DNA from: Methanococcoides orientis
GTDB lineage: Archaea; Halobacteriota; Methanosarcinia; Methanosarcinales; Methanosarcinaceae
Direction: 5' to 3'
Assembly (NCBI RefSeq): GCF_021184045.1
Contig: NZ_CP073710.1
Location: forward strand, 1,932,685 to 1,996,684
DNA length: 64,000 bases
The notes beneath the pieces were generated by a model. The model searched no databases and was not told the origin of the DNA. It saw only the letters and a program-made list of their open reading frames with translations. Below are positions 18,645 through 28,565 of this stretch, one piece after another; positions within the stretch are counted from its first letter, which is position 1, and every line of letters starts with the position of its first letter. The translations under genes were made by a program, and so were the position numbers.

Positions 18645-19595
18645 ATGCAATATAACAAGAGCAATTGCCCTATATTCTTAAGCAAAATATACAATAGGGC
18701 AAAATGTTTAAAAGGTATTTTTTTCCCAAAATATAAAGTTAATGATGAAATAAATGATCTAAGTTGCAACCCATTTTTCATAATCGGATCAGGAAGGTCA
18801 GGTAATACTTTATTAAGAGCGATATTAACCAATCATTCTAAAGTCTCTATACCACCAGAATCTTATGTACTCCCAAATACCGTTAGAAAATTTCAAATAT
18901 ATAATTTTTTACCATGGGAAGAATTAGTTAAATTAATTTTAGGAGAATTCGAATCACATGACCAATTTACTATGTGGGAAATTAATATACATGACGTTTA
19001 TGAGAGAGTATTAAATCTCGAAGAAAATAATAGATCGCTTGCAAAAATTATTGATGAGGTATATTGTTATTATTCTGAACAAAAGTTTCCAGGTTTTGAA
19101 ATCTGGGGTGACAAAACCCCAGGCAACACTTTAAGCTTGGGTTGGATTGATCTTCTATATAATGATGCAAAATATATACATATTATAAGAGATGGCAGAG
19201 ATGTTGTGAGTTCTTATTTAAAAATGGGAAGATACAATAATATAAAAGATGCCTGTGAAAGGTGGAATGACAGTATTAATGTGGCCACATCTTTTGGAAG
19301 AATGAAGGGGTCAGATAAATACATTGAAATTATATATGAAGACCTCGTATCCAATCCAAAAAAAGAAATTATTAAAATTTGTGAATTTATCGGGATTGAG
19401 TTTGAAGAAAAAATGTTCACGTATCATCAAGAAATCAATAGGCTTGGGGATACTAAGTTATCCCATCATGGTAATTTAACTAATCCTATTAACATATCTT
19501 CAATTGGGAAATGGAAAAACAATTTATCAAAAGAAGATATCGATGAAATGAATCTATTGATCAACACTAATTTGAGCAAATTGGGTTACATATAA
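18645..19595 (+). CDS. Sulfotransferase, PAPS-dependent
   Basis: 316 residues, from a different subgroup than its neighbour. FIIGSGRSGNTLLRAIL near 45-61 is the 5'-phosphosulfate loop. YIHIIRDGRDVVSSYLKMGR near 174-193 is the 3'-phosphate site, closely matching the sulfotransferase family (Sulfotransfer_3 type). I chose the ATG at 18645-18647 because AGGTGG lies at 18634-18639; the frame is open from a GTG at 18636. It starts 26 bases after the first sulfotransferase and probably shares its transcript. Two different enzymes suggest sulfation at two positions or on two sugars. Confidence 0.87.
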   Translation: MQYNKSNCPIFLSKIYNRAKCLKGIFFPKYKVNDEINDLSCNPFFIIGSGRSGNTLLRAILTNHSKVSIPPESYVLPNTVRKFQIYNFLPWEELVKLILGEFESHDQFTMWEINIHDVYERVLNLEENNRSLAKIIDEVYCYYSEQKFPGFEIWGDKTPGNTLSLGWIDLLYNDAKYIHIIRDGRDVVSSYLKMGRYNNIKDACERWNDSINVATSFGRMKGSDKYIEIIYEDLVSNPKKEIIKICEFIGIEFEEKMFTYHQEINRLGDTKLSHHGNLTNPINISSIGKWKNNLSKEDIDEMNLLINTNLSKLGYI

Positions 19596-20048
19596 CATTG
19601 ATATTTGAATTCCAAAAACGTTGGTAAAAGCAGATACGAGAGAAATCATTGTTACTTGAATGCTACGTCGATGAGCATTAAGTAGTTGTCAGACAAAACA
19701 CAAGCATCCACTTGTGTTTGTGGTACAAACTTACACAAGGGGTTTCTTATTATTAAACATAGAGATGATCAAATAGGTATAGAGAAGAGGATTTCTACAG
19801 AACCAGTATGTAAGCTAATTGGTTACACATTTTTTGCATTTAATTAATTTTTCGATAGACTTAGTATCTAATAACAATCATAGAAAGACGTAAGAACGTT
19901 AGCTTACTTTTTACTCTCAAATCGGGACTTCACTTTCATAAGATTGAAAAAGACGTTGAATTTGTTGCACAACCCAACTTTCGACATAAATATATATTTG
20001 TTGAACTTTTCACATATTTCTATTATAGCATCTTAAAAGGTTTACTAG
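19596..20048. other. Intergenic region, possible insertion-sequence remains
   Basis: No intact gene. A perfect 9-bp stem with a 6-base loop (AAACACAAG / CTTGTGTTT, 19696-19719) follows the sulfotransferase gene; it lacks a T-run and so is not a typical terminator. The right copy of the island repeat is at 19791-19804. Broken frames are seen throughout, but I could not identify a transposase. Confidence 0.4.
19791..19804 (-). repeat. Inverted repeat, right copy (IS-end-like)
   Basis: Reads GGTTCTGTAGAAAT on the minus strand, 13 of 14 bases equal to the copy at 16017 and in inverted orientation. The pair brackets exactly the plus-strand glycosyltransferase and sulfotransferase genes. Confidence 0.4.
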
Positions 20049-21494
20049 TCAAATTTCAAAGATGTTTCTGAAAAATTCAAGTTCATACTTGTTAAACCCT
20101 TTAAGTAGCATAAGTATTAAAAAATACAAAACTACGCATATACCAATCATTATGATAATACTAAATAAACCTACAGGGTTCCAAAATATGATTAAGACAG
20201 ACATCAGAAACGAGGAAAATACGCTTTTTAATATAAACCCGAGATTCATATCAAATCTCAAAAACCTTAGAGAATAATACGCCATTAGGGCAAGGCTAAC
20301 CATAAAGGACAGCAATGTTGTAACTGCCGCAGCTATAATCCCTATGTAAGGTATCAGCAATAAGTTAAGCCCTAGATTAATAACCGCTGCTACAAGCCAT
20401 ATCGTACCCATGATATGGGTTTTTTTCACAAGCATTGCCACTTTCTGGAATACGACAAATACACCGAACAATAGTGCACTCAATGCTACAAAGGGTGTTA
20501 TAAGATAACTGTGCTCTGCTATCTCGGGCGTAGATAAGATCTCAAGCAATTCCTTTGAGAGTAATGAGAGTCCGAAGACTCCAGGTATAGCAACAGCTAG
20601 GAAGTACTTCAAGGAATAGCTAAGATACTTTTTTACTTCGTCGAGGTTTCCCTCATCGTAATGTTTCGATAGTATCATTGGTAGCATGAAGTTCAAAGGA
20701 GCTATGAACGCCTGCAAGATATTACCTAGAGCATAGCCTGGTGAATAGTATCCAACAGCAGATGTTCCTAAAAAGCCCCCAATTACATAGCGGTCACTGG
20801 AGTCCAAGATCCATTTGGACATGTTCCCTGGGACGGTGGGTATCCCATATTTCAGATAACTTTTAAGGTTTCTAAACTTTGGTATCCTCAACCCAAGCTG
20901 CGATACAATAATGACGGTAGAAATCAAAAATACAATGATGGACTTGACCAGCAAAGCCTCTAATGCCCCCATAAGCCCCCTTCCCAGAAGTACAAAAATT
21001 ACAACAAGAGCCATGAGAAGTAATTCCTTCAAGGACTGTAGCGTGGAGTGTTTCTTTATTTGCTGGGTAGCTCTGAAGTAATCGAAGAAAATTCTGTCTA
21101 GAGTCTCAAAGAAGATGATAAGCGAAAGAATCTCTACAATAACTTTGTTGCCGCCAAAGAGCATGTCTGCAATAGACTCTGATAGCAAGTATACTCCAAA
21201 AGCTGCGAACATGCCAGTTACGGTCACAACAGAGAGGAATGAATAGAAAATATCCTGAAATTCCTCTCGGTTCTTTACAGAAGGCAGGAATCTGGCCATA
21301 GCCGCAGGAAGACCCAGAATCATAAGGCTTGGAACGATTCCAATTGTCACCATGACCTGTGCCCAGACCCCATAATCCTCTATGGGAAGGTTTTTTGTAA
21401 GGATTGGCAGAAGTATAATTCCTTTGAAATGGCTGATGAAATTAGTTAAGCTAACCAACCCAATTCTCTGGGCAAAAAGTTTATATTCCTGCAT
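20049..21494 (-). CDS. Polysaccharide flippase (Wzx/RfbX, MATE-like)
   Basis: Integral membrane protein of 481 residues with about 14 membrane segments, expected to flip lipid-linked glycans across the membrane. EYKLFAQRIGLVSLTNF at the N-terminus and LPILTKNLPIEDYGVWAQVM are typical of archaeal members, as is GIPTVPGNMSKWILDSSDRY near 225-244. The frame is open up to 21575, but the extra 27 residues are not usual for the family, so I chose ATG at 21492-21494. The glycan made here would need such a flippase before AglB or cell-surface export. Confidence 0.88.
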   Translation of the reverse strand: MQEYKLFAQRIGLVSLTNFISHFKGIILLPILTKNLPIEDYGVWAQVMVTIGIVPSLMILGLPAAMARFLPSVKNREEFQDIFYSFLSVVTVTGMFAAFGVYLLSESIADMLFGGNKVIVEILSLIIFFETLDRIFFDYFRATQQIKKHSTLQSLKELLLMALVVIFVLLGRGLMGALEALLVKSIIVFLISTVIIVSQLGLRIPKFRNLKSYLKYGIPTVPGNMSKWILDSSDRYVIGGFLGTSAVGYYSPGYALGNILQAFIAPLNFMLPMILSKHYDEGNLDEVKKYLSYSLKYFLAVAIPGVFGLSLLSKELLEILSTPEIAEHSYLITPFVALSALLFGVFVVFQKVAMLVKKTHIMGTIWLVAAVINLGLNLLLIPYIGIIAAAVTTLLSFMVSLALMAYYSLRFLRFDMNLGFILKSVFSSFLMSVLIIFWNPVGLFSIIIMIGICVVLYFLILMLLKGFNKYELEFFRNIFEI

Positions 21495-21682
21495 ATTTAA
21501 ACCAGACAGTTTACTTAAAATATAGACACTTAAAAGAAAGAATGATATATGATTCTTTTCGTTTTGAATTCTCATTCGTTCGTGAAGAAATCTAAAGTTT
21601 CTTTAGCAATCATTCTATGTCAGAGCAATATTGAGTTGTAAAATATTCATTTGCAAGAATTAATAAAATAAAAAATTCAAGA

Positions 21683-22129
21683 TTATATAATACGTATATT
21701 GGAAATGCCTTTTCTCTTCAACTTCATTGCTATATTATCGACATTTTCGGTAACCACTAAATCAACCTTATGTATCTCTGCAATGTCAGCAACACTCTCA
21801 ACAAAATGCCCTTTCATCTTCACAGTCTCAAACTCAATACCACGTTTTTCAGCTTCATTCTCGATCATGCCCAATCGACTTGTAATTAACTCATCCCTAT
21901 CCTTTTTGATGTCCTCTGCCAGCTTCTCAACGAAATCTTTCCCAAGAAAACCATGGTCCTTTGTAACCTTTGCAACCATTTGAGCCACATTTCTATCACG
22001 CACGCTCAGAATGATCAGTTTTGCATCATTTTCCTCTGCCAGATCAAGAGCTGCTTTTGCAAGCTTCTTGCGTATTGAGGTTGCTGAAAAGGCCACAAGC
22101 ACGGCATTTATTTTGTCCATGATATTCAT
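21683..22129 (-). CDS. UspA-family universal stress protein
   Basis: 148 residues. The fold starts INAVLVAFSATSIRKKLAKA and ends with VDLVVTENVDNIAMKLKRKG. The ATP-binding loop G-2x-G-9x-GS/T of some UspA proteins is not clear, so it may not bind ATP. It begins 15 bases after the SLC13 transporter stop, a common pairing in which Usp proteins are thought to modulate transporters. The start could also be three codons later (MDKINAV). Confidence 0.75.
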   Translation of the reverse strand: MNIMDKINAVLVAFSATSIRKKLAKAALDLAEENDAKLIILSVRDRNVAQMVAKVTKDHGFLGKDFVEKLAEDIKKDRDELITSRLGMIENEAEKRGIEFETVKMKGHFVESVADIAEIHKVDLVVTENVDNIAMKLKRKGISNIRII

Positions 22130-22144
22130 CGCTGCTTTTTATGA

Positions 22145-23536
22145 TTATGTCAAACTTATTCCTACTAAAGGCCAGTATGTAAGCGCCATCAGGATGAAGA
22201 CTATCCATGATGTTAGATTTAAAATTAACCCCGGAAGCAGTATATCCTTTATTTCATAGTATCCCGAGGAATATGCTATGGCGTTTGGTGGCGTTCCCAT
22301 TGGCAAGATGAATGCAAGACCTGCGGGGACTGCGATCATATAGACCATTGCTATGGGGTTGATACCTATCACATCACCAAGGCTGAAACCTATCGGAAGA
22401 AGGATGGCCACAGCAGCTGAATTGCTTATGCATTCGGTGAGGAATATTGAAACGAATGATATGGCAAGTAACATGATCAGTGGAGTAAGGTGTCCATTCT
22501 CGAGAACAAGGTTTGCAATCCATTCTGCTGCTCCTGTCTTAGCCAGTGCAGATCCCATGGCAATTGCACCCCCGTACATGAGGATGATTCCCCAGTTAAC
22601 GTTGGATTCCACATCGTCCCAATCGATCACGTTAAGAATGAACAACGATACTGCTGAAATAATTGCGATGACGGCAAGCCCAAGTATATTTCCAAGGAAT
22701 ATCCAGGCAAGGACTGTAAGAAACAGAACCATTCCTGTCTTCTTTTCATGGATATCCATCTTGCCCATCCTTTCCAGATGCCTTTCAAGGACTTTTTTTG
22801 CAGAACTGACATCATCCACATCTATCCTGAAAAATAGGTTGAGTACAACAAATCCGACTGCAAGCATCACAAACACAATTGGTATGATCGCAACACACCA
22901 TTCGAAAAAAGTGATAGTAAGGCCCACGTTCTCTTCCAGAAGTCCAATTGCAAGGGGATTCCTGGCACCCCCGAGCAAGGTTCCCACACCACCGATGATC
23001 GCTCCCCATGCCATTGAAAGGAAAAGGAGAGTTCCATACTTACTGTTCAGGGGCTCAAGATCGAGACTGTCTGCAATTGCGGACACCACAGGAAACATCA
23101 TTGCAGCAACTGCATGTTCGGGCATTATGAATGAAAGCATGGCAGAGGATAACATGATGCAGCACAAAAGCCTTCTTGGCGTTCCATCGAATCTGCTGAG
23201 CATCAAAAGAGCAATTCTTTTACTGATGCCGGTTTTCATCATGGCTGCTGCCAGGATGAAGGCACCCAGGATAAAAAATACTGCCTTGTTACCAAAGAGG
23301 GAAAAGGCTTCCTTGCTGGACATCACGTTGAGCAAGGGTAACAGAGCTATCACAAAGAGACCGGTTACGGAAAGAGGAAGAGCACTCGTTGCCCATAGGA
23401 TAATAGCTGCAATAAATATCCCCAAGGCGTTCTTGCCCTCAATGGACAGTCCATCAGGCGCAGGAAGAAGGTAAATGGCTGCCAGAACTATTAAGCTCAG
23501 CAGTATGACCCAGTAGTTTGGCTTATCATTTGCCAT
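22145..23536 (-). CDS. SLC13/DASS-family sodium:anion symporter, probably for sulfate
   Basis: 463 residues, about 12 membrane segments. Two substrate/sodium sites of the family are visible: ECISNSAAVAILLPIGFSL near 365-383 and ILPMGTPPNAIAYSSGY near 415-431. GNKAVFFILGAFILAAAMMK is an early membrane part. The family carries dicarboxylates, phosphate or sulfate. Sulfate is likely because cysN starts the next gene group upstream on the same strand and the cluster consumes sulfate as PAPS. That assignment rests on context. Confidence 0.82.
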   Translation of the reverse strand: MANDKPNYWVILLSLIVLAAIYLLPAPDGLSIEGKNALGIFIAAIILWATSALPLSVTGLFVIALLPLLNVMSSKEAFSLFGNKAVFFILGAFILAAAMMKTGISKRIALLMLSRFDGTPRRLLCCIMLSSAMLSFIMPEHAVAAMMFPVVSAIADSLDLEPLNSKYGTLLFLSMAWGAIIGGVGTLLGGARNPLAIGLLEENVGLTITFFEWCVAIIPIVFVMLAVGFVVLNLFFRIDVDDVSSAKKVLERHLERMGKMDIHEKKTGMVLFLTVLAWIFLGNILGLAVIAIISAVSLFILNVIDWDDVESNVNWGIILMYGGAIAMGSALAKTGAAEWIANLVLENGHLTPLIMLLAISFVSIFLTECISNSAAVAILLPIGFSLGDVIGINPIAMVYMIAVPAGLAFILPMGTPPNAIAYSSGYYEIKDILLPGLILNLTSWIVFILMALTYWPLVGISLT

Positions 23537-23576
23537 TTATACCCACATCCAATATTAAATTAAGAGAAATCCAACT

Positions 23577-25127
23577 TCAAGATCGGTCATTAAAACATTC
23601 CGAGCATAAAACAACCGATACGCCTGATCTTGTTACAATATTGCACAGATTCTCAATTGTGTTGGAATATTTCTCACTATCAACTGGAACTCCTTTGCAA
23701 AGGCCTTCAAATAACACATCATCATCCACATAGATACAATGTGTACCTTGCATGGAAAGGCGGTCATAATTAGCCTGTGCCTCTGCCTTCTTATCTCCTG
23801 GATACCTGATAACCCTGGCTTTTACAGATTCACATGCTTTGTCAGGAGACACCTGCTTGTATTTTGAGATCATTCCGGCAGCAGCAGTCTGGTTGGTGTG
23901 AGGGTCAATTATAATAAATGAACCTGTGGATTTGTTCTCGGAATAAATATCGGCAAATATTGGGGTCTTCAATTCAATACTAACTTTCCCAATATCATTT
24001 AACTTCAGGAAATCCGCAGGTTTCCTGTGGATGTCTTCCGGATCGAACATATAAACTACTTCTGTAAATTGTCCTTTAATTGTGTTGGTCGTATGCTTGA
24101 TCAGATAATCTTTGCCGATCTCCATGGGTTCAGCATCCATCCAGACCAAATTTGCTTCCATACTTCCAACAATTGCAGGCAGATTATGTGCCCTTGCAAT
24201 GACATCACTGCGGCTGATGTCAATATCATCCTTAAGACAAAGTGTTACTGCCATTGGAGCAAAGGCATAATCAAGATCTCCTTCGTACGTTACGATCCTT
24301 GAAATTTCGCTTGTCTTTCCTGAAGGAAGAACCCTCACTTTTTCTCCTTTACGGATCACACCTGAAGAGATTGTTCCACAATAGCCTCTGAAATCATTGC
24401 CACTCCAGTTAACATACTGTACAGGGAACCTGAAATCAATAAGATTGCGACCACCGGATACATTGACGTTCTCCAGATAATCAAGTAGTGTCGATCCCTG
24501 ATACCAAGGCATATTGTCGCTTCTTTCGATTACATTATCGCCTTTAAGAGCACTTAGGGGAATAAAATAAATTGATTCTGCAGACAATTTATCAGTAAAT
24601 GTGTTGTATTCATTTACAATACTATCAAAAACCTCTTCTGAATAGTCAACAAGATCCATTTTATTGACCGCAACCACAAAATGCCGGATACCAAGTAATG
24701 ATGATATGAAAGTATGCCTTCTTGTTTGTGTCATAACACCATTCCTAGCATCAATGAGGATCAATGCAAGGGATGCATTCGATGCTCCTGTGGCCATATT
24801 TCTCGTATATTGTTCATGACCCGGAGTATCAGCAATAATAAAACGCCTTTTCGGAGTTGAATAGAATCGGTATGCAACATCAATTGTAATTCCCTGCTCC
24901 CTTTCAGACTTGAGACCATCGGTAACCAGAGAATAATCAATATCCTGATCTCGATGAGCTTTTGAATAGTTCTTAATGGAATTCAGCTGGTCTTCAAATA
25001 TTGATTTTGAATCATATAGTAACCTGCCGATAAGTGTTGATTTCCCATCATCTACACTACCTGCGGTAGCAAACCTTAACAGGTCAATATTCTGATTTTG
25101 TTCGATCAAAGACTCAGATCCTTTCAA
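23577..25127 (-). CDS. cysN: Sulfate adenylyltransferase subunit 1 with an extra C-terminal domain
   Basis: GTPase subunit of ATP sulfurylase; it drives APS formation from ATP and sulfate together with Cys[21 protein letters not shown] near 16-35 is the P-loop, [17 protein letters not shown] the G3 region and [10 protein letters not shown] the G4 site, followed by EF-Tu-like domains 2 and 3 to about residue 425. The last ~85 residues are extra: [11 protein letters not shown] and the segment that follows resemble the middle of APS kinase but lack its P-loop. It looks like a decayed CysC fusion. The start overlaps the cysD stop by 4 bases. Confidence 0.92.
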   Translation of the reverse strand: MKGSESLIEQNQNIDLLRFATAGSVDDGKSTLIGRLLYDSKSIFEDQLNSIKNYSKAHRDQDIDYSLVTDGLKSEREQGITIDVAYRFYSTPKRRFIIADTPGHEQYTRNMATGASNASLALILIDARNGVMTQTRRHTFISSLLGIRHFVVAVNKMDLVDYSEEVFDSIVNEYNTFTDKLSAESIYFIPLSALKGDNVIERSDNMPWYQGSTLLDYLENVNVSGGRNLIDFRFPVQYVNWSGNDFRGYCGTISSGVIRKGEKVRVLPSGKTSEISRIVTYEGDLDYAFAPMAVTLCLKDDIDISRSDVIARAHNLPAIVGSMEANLVWMDAEPMEIGKDYLIKHTTNTIKGQFTEVVYMFDPEDIHRKPADFLKLNDIGKVSIELKTPIFADIYSENKSTGSFIIIDPHTNQTAAAGMISKYKQVSPDKACESVKARVIRYPGDKKAEAQANYDRLSMQGTHCIYVDDDVLFEGLCKGVPVDSEKYSNTIENLCNIVTRSGVSVVLCSECFNDRS

Positions 25128-26032
25128 AAATATCCCTCCCTCTTCTTTTGTTCCATTGAACTGTCCTGATCATGATCGATCACCCTCGTAATACGCTCGG
25201 AATGGCGGGCAACCATCATCTCCTCAATGATCTTTGGCATAGTATCTGCCTCTGACCTCACCGCACCAGTACAGTAATGGCAACCAAGGGTTCTGAAGCG
25301 GCACATGACCTCTTTGGCCTCTTCCTCGTGTTCATCCGTATAAACCGGAATTAATCGACCATTCTTTTCAATAACCTTTCTTTTATTTGCAAAATAAAGG
25401 GGCACGGTCTCAATGTTTTCATGGTATATGTATGTCCAGATATCAAGTTCGGTCCAGTTTGAGAGCGGAAATACCCTTATGGATTCTCCTGGATCGATTT
25501 TCGAATTAAAGAGGTTCCAAAGTTCAGGTTTCTGGTCCTTTGGATTCCATTGACCATGCTTATCCCTGAAGGAAAAGATCCTTTCCTTTGCCCTTGATTT
25601 CTCTTCATCCCTCCGGGCACCACCAAATGCAGCATCATAGCCACCTTCATTTAATGCATCAAGAAGAGCTTTTGTCTTAAGTTCAGCACAGCATTTGACC
25701 GTACCTACAAAGAGGGGATTTATTCCTTTTCGGAGAGCTTCTTCGTTCCTGTGAACTTTCAGGTAGAGGTTATTCTCCTTTGTATAGTAATCCCTGAATT
25801 CATACATTTCGGGAAATTTATATCCGGTATCAACATGCAATAAAGGGAAAGGTACTTTTTTAGGATAAAAGGCCTTGATCGCCAGATGTGCCATCACCGA
25901 AGAGTCCTTACCTACCGAATATAGCATAACTGGATTTTCGAACTCTGCAGCGACTTCCCTGATAATGCCTATGCTTTCTGCTTCAAGTGTTTTTAGATTT
26001 GAAAGTCGATAAGACTCTTCTTCACTGGCCAT
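25124..26032 (-). CDS. cysD: Sulfate adenylyltransferase subunit 2
   Basis: Catalytic subunit of ATP sulfurylase, a PP-loop ATP pyrophosphatase of 302 residues, the usual size. The PP-loop is [20 protein letters not shown] near 36-55. [20 protein letters not shown] near 140-159 and [16 protein letters not shown] near 190 match the family closely. It lies 9 bases after cysC and overlaps cysN, so cysQ-cysC-cysD-cysN form one transcript. Methanogens usually assimilate sulfide, so these genes are more likely for sulfation than for sulfur assimilation; no APS or PAPS reductase is seen here. Confidence 0.95.
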   Translation of the reverse strand: MASEEESYRLSNLKTLEAESIGIIREVAAEFENPVMLYSVGKDSSVMAHLAIKAFYPKKVPFPLLHVDTGYKFPEMYEFRDYYTKENNLYLKVHRNEEALRKGINPLFVGTVKCCAELKTKALLDALNEGGYDAAFGGARRDEEKSRAKERIFSFRDKHGQWNPKDQKPELWNLFNSKIDPGESIRVFPLSNWTELDIWTYIYHENIETVPLYFANKRKVIEKNGRLIPVYTDEHEEEAKEVMCRFRTLGCHYCTGAVRSEADTMPKIIEEMMVARHSERITRVIDHDQDSSMEQKKREGYF

Positions 26033-26041
26033 ATTTAGTCC

Positions 26042-26572
26042 TCAAATAAGCCCATTTTTATCAAGATATTCAATGACTTCCCCTATTGATTCATTGATAT
26101 CTTCTTTTGAAGTATCAAGAACTACCTCAGGGTTCATAGGTTCTTCATATGGAGCACTGATACCCGTAAAGTCAGAGATCTCATTATCAAGTGCTTTTTT
26201 ATAAAGGCCCTTTACATCCCTTTCAATCAATGTATCTCGATCACATTTAACGTAAACTTCAATGAAATTGTGACACTTACATCTTGCATGATCTCTTAAA
26301 GCCCTATATGGAGAGATGAATGAAACAAGTGTTGCAACACCATTTTTTGATAATAGTTCTGCTACAAATGTTGCTCTTTTGATATTTTCATTTCTATCTT
26401 CTTTTGAAAAACCCAGGTCACTGCAAAGTACTTCTCTGACAATATCACCATCAAGTCTTTGAACATAACCAAAGTTCCTCTTTTTTAGTTCTTCCTCGAG
26501 AGCCATTGCAAGTGTCGTTTTTCCTGCACCTGACCAACCTGTGAACCATACTGTAAATCCTTTCTTTGACAT
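26042..26572 (-). CDS. cysC: Adenylylsulfate kinase
   Basis: Phosphorylates APS at the 3' position to give PAPS, the sulfotransferase donor. 176 residues, usual length. Walker A is WFTGWSGAGKTTLAMALEEE near 9-28, RLDGDIVREVL near 39 binds APS, DLGFSKEDRNENIKRA follows and SFISPYRALRDHAR closes the lid. ATG at 26570-26572 has GAGGGG directly upstream; the in-frame ATG four codons earlier lacks a site. It lies 8 bases after the cysQ stop. Unlike the CysN tail it keeps all catalytic parts. Confidence 0.95.
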   Translation of the reverse strand: MSKKGFTVWFTGWSGAGKTTLAMALEEELKKRNFGYVQRLDGDIVREVLCSDLGFSKEDRNENIKRATFVAELLSKNGVATLVSFISPYRALRDHARCKCHNFIEVYVKCDRDTLIERDVKGLYKKALDNEISDFTGISAPYEEPMNPEVVLDTSKEDINESIGEVIEYLDKNGLI

Positions 26573-26580
26573 AAAACCCC

Positions 26581-27387
26581 TCATGACATCTCTGGTATAT
26601 CTATAGAAGAGATATCTATTCCAGGACCAAAAGTAATGAAATAATTATTTAGTAGTGACTCTTTATTATATTCTGGTTCTTTCATTGTCTTAAGATCCAA
26701 CAATTTGCAACCTGCTTCTTTTGCAATAATATGTCCTGCAGCAATATCCCATTCCATGGAACCCTGGAACCTTGGATATAGGTGAGCGTGTCCCATAGCC
26801 ACTTTGCAAAATTTAAGTGAAGAACCGGCAGGAACCACTTGGTCAACGTTATTCATTTGCATAAATTCGGAGTCTAGGGATGTCGCATGTTTTCTACTCC
26901 CGGTTGCGGTAAGGATATCAGATTTTGTTTCACAAAGTGGCAGTTCCTTGATACCCTCAGGATCTTCCATATACGAACCAAAATCTTCTGCCGCAAAAAA
27001 AGTAGTTTTGGTAACAGGAGTATAGATCACTCCCATAACAGGCTTGTTATTTTTTACATATGCAATGTTAACTGTAAATTCCCCGTTTCCTTCAATAAAT
27101 TCTTTAGTTCCATCCAGAGGATCAACAAAGAAAAGATCAGTGTAGTCTTTTCTGACATTGTGATCAGGATAGTTTTCTTCAGAAACTATTGGAATGTCGT
27201 ACAATTCCTTAAGTCTGGTAGCTATGTATTTGTCAGACTCCAGATCTGCTTTGGTTAAAGGGGAGTTGTCTTCTTTTATTTCAATGCATTTTCTGGAATC
27301 ATTATAATAATTCAAAATGATTTTTCCTGCATTTCTTGAAATGTCTATCAGTTCAACCAGCATTTTCGGAAATGTATTTTCATCCAT
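26581..27387 (-). CDS. cysQ: 3'(2'),5'-bisphosphate nucleotidase
   Basis: Removes the 3'-phosphate of PAP, the by-product of PAPS-dependent sulfation, preventing product inhibition. Inositol monophosphatase fold, about 268 residues. Metal-binding residues lie in VSEEN near 74, in FVDPLDGTKEFIEGNGEF near 91-108 and in MEWDIAAGH near 220. The start may be ATG at 27385-27387, 10 bases after GAGGGG, or the ATG at 27396 just behind it. It overlaps or abuts the gmd stop at 27402, linking PAP recycling to GDP-fucose synthesis. Confidence 0.9.
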   Translation of the reverse strand: MDENTFPKMLVELIDISRNAGKIILNYYNDSRKCIEIKEDNSPLTKADLESDKYIATRLKELYDIPIVSEENYPDHNVRKDYTDLFFVDPLDGTKEFIEGNGEFTVNIAYVKNNKPVMGVIYTPVTKTTFFAAEDFGSYMEDPEGIKELPLCETKSDILTATGSRKHATSLDSEFMQMNNVDQVVPAGSSLKFCKVAMGHAHLYPRFQGSMEWDIAAGHIIAKEAGCKLLDLKTMKEPEYNKESLLNNYFITFGPGIDISSIDIPEMS

Positions 27388-27401
27388 GCTTTGCATGCCC
27401 C

Positions 27402-28433
27402 TCATTTATCCATATCTTCTTTAACCATCAATTTTACGAGCTCATCTAATCCAACATTGGATTCCCATCCCAATTTCTCTTTAGCCTTAGTCGGATCACC
27501 AATAAGTATCTCCACTTCAGTTGGCCTGTAATACCTTGGGTCGATCTCAATCAAAACTTTGCCAGTGTTACTGTCCACTCCAACCTCATCCACACCTTTA
27601 CCTTGCCACTCGATCTCGACATCCACCTCCCTGAATGCAAGCTCCACAAACTCCCTCACGGAATGCGTCTCACCTGTTGCGATCACATAGTCATCAGGCT
27701 TATCCTGCTGAAGCATCAACCACATGGCCTCCACATAGTCCCCTGCAAATCCCCAGTCCCTCTTTGCATCCAGGTTACCAAGATAAAGTTTGTCCTGACA
27801 CCCCTTTTTGATATTTGCAACCGCCATTGTGATCTTCCTTGTGACGAATGTCTCACCACGGATTGGGGATTCATGATTGAACAGTATACCGTTGCATGCA
27901 AACATTTCATAGGCTTCGCGGTAATTCACAGTTATCCAGTAGGCGTATAACTTAGCTGCTGCATAAGGGCTCCTTGGGTAGAATGGAGTTGTCTCCTTTT
28001 GGGGGATCTCCTGCACCTTTCCATATAGTTCGCTGGTCGAGGCTTGGTAGAACCTGGTTTTCTTTTCCAGACCAAGTATGCGTATGGCTTCCAGCAAACG
28101 TAGGGTTCCAATTGCATCCGAATTGGCCGTGTATTCCGGGGTTTCGAACGAGACCTGCACGTGGCTCTGGGCTGCAAGGTTGTATATTTCGTCAGGCTGT
28201 GTTTCCTGTATGATCCTTATCAGGTTTGTGGAATCTGTCAGGTCGCCGTAGTGCATGAAGAAGTTCACGTTCCGCTCATGTGGGTCCTTGTAGAGATGGT
28301 CGATACGTGCAGTATTGAATGAGGATGATCTTCTTTTAATGCCGTGTACGATATATCCCTTGTCAAGTAGGAACTCTGCAAGATATGCTCCATCCTGACC
28401 TGTGATACCGGTGATTAAAGCTGTTTTTGCCAT
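27402..28433 (-). CDS. gmd: GDP-mannose 4,6-dehydratase
   Basis: Makes GDP-4-keto-6-deoxy-D-mannose, the precursor of GDP-L-fucose. 343 residues, as expected. [20 protein letters not shown] at the N-terminus binds [22 protein letters not shown] near 32-49 is the Gmd-specific region, the active-site threonine/serine lies in [12 protein letters not shown] and YxxxK in [12 protein letters not shown]. Codon use is richer in G+C than in the 13-20 kb part. It is first in the gmd-cysQ-cysC-cysD-cysN run. Confidence 0.95.
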   Translation of the reverse strand: MAKTALITGITGQDGAYLAEFLLDKGYIVHGIKRRSSSFNTARIDHLYKDPHERNVNFFMHYGDLTDSTNLIRIIQETQPDEIYNLAAQSHVQVSFETPEYTANSDAIGTLRLLEAIRILGLEKKTRFYQASTSELYGKVQEIPQKETTPFYPRSPYAAAKLYAYWITVNYREAYEMFACNGILFNHESPIRGETFVTRKITMAVANIKKGCQDKLYLGNLDAKRDWGFAGDYVEAMWLMLQQDKPDDYVIATGETHSVREFVELAFREVDVEIEWQGKGVDEVGVDSNTGKVLIEIDPRYYRPTEVEILIGDPTKAKEKLGWESNVGLDELVKLMVKEDMDK

Positions 28434-28565
28434 TTTATTGCCCCGATCGTTATAAATTTGATAAATGATATTATTATGTGACTAAATAGTTTCTTCATAT
28501 TAAAATAATTGTAAGATTTTGGATGGTGAATTAAGCTATAACGAAGTAGAGTTCAGTCCTTTCTT

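Noticed and set aside
22353-23474. Long open frame of 373 codons on the plus strand
   Set aside because: It is antisense to the SLC13 transporter, rich in S, R and I as expected of a shadow, and has no motif.
23577-23840. CysN tail as a working APS kinase
   Set aside because: It lacks a Walker A loop and the catalytic residues; the separate cysC is complete.
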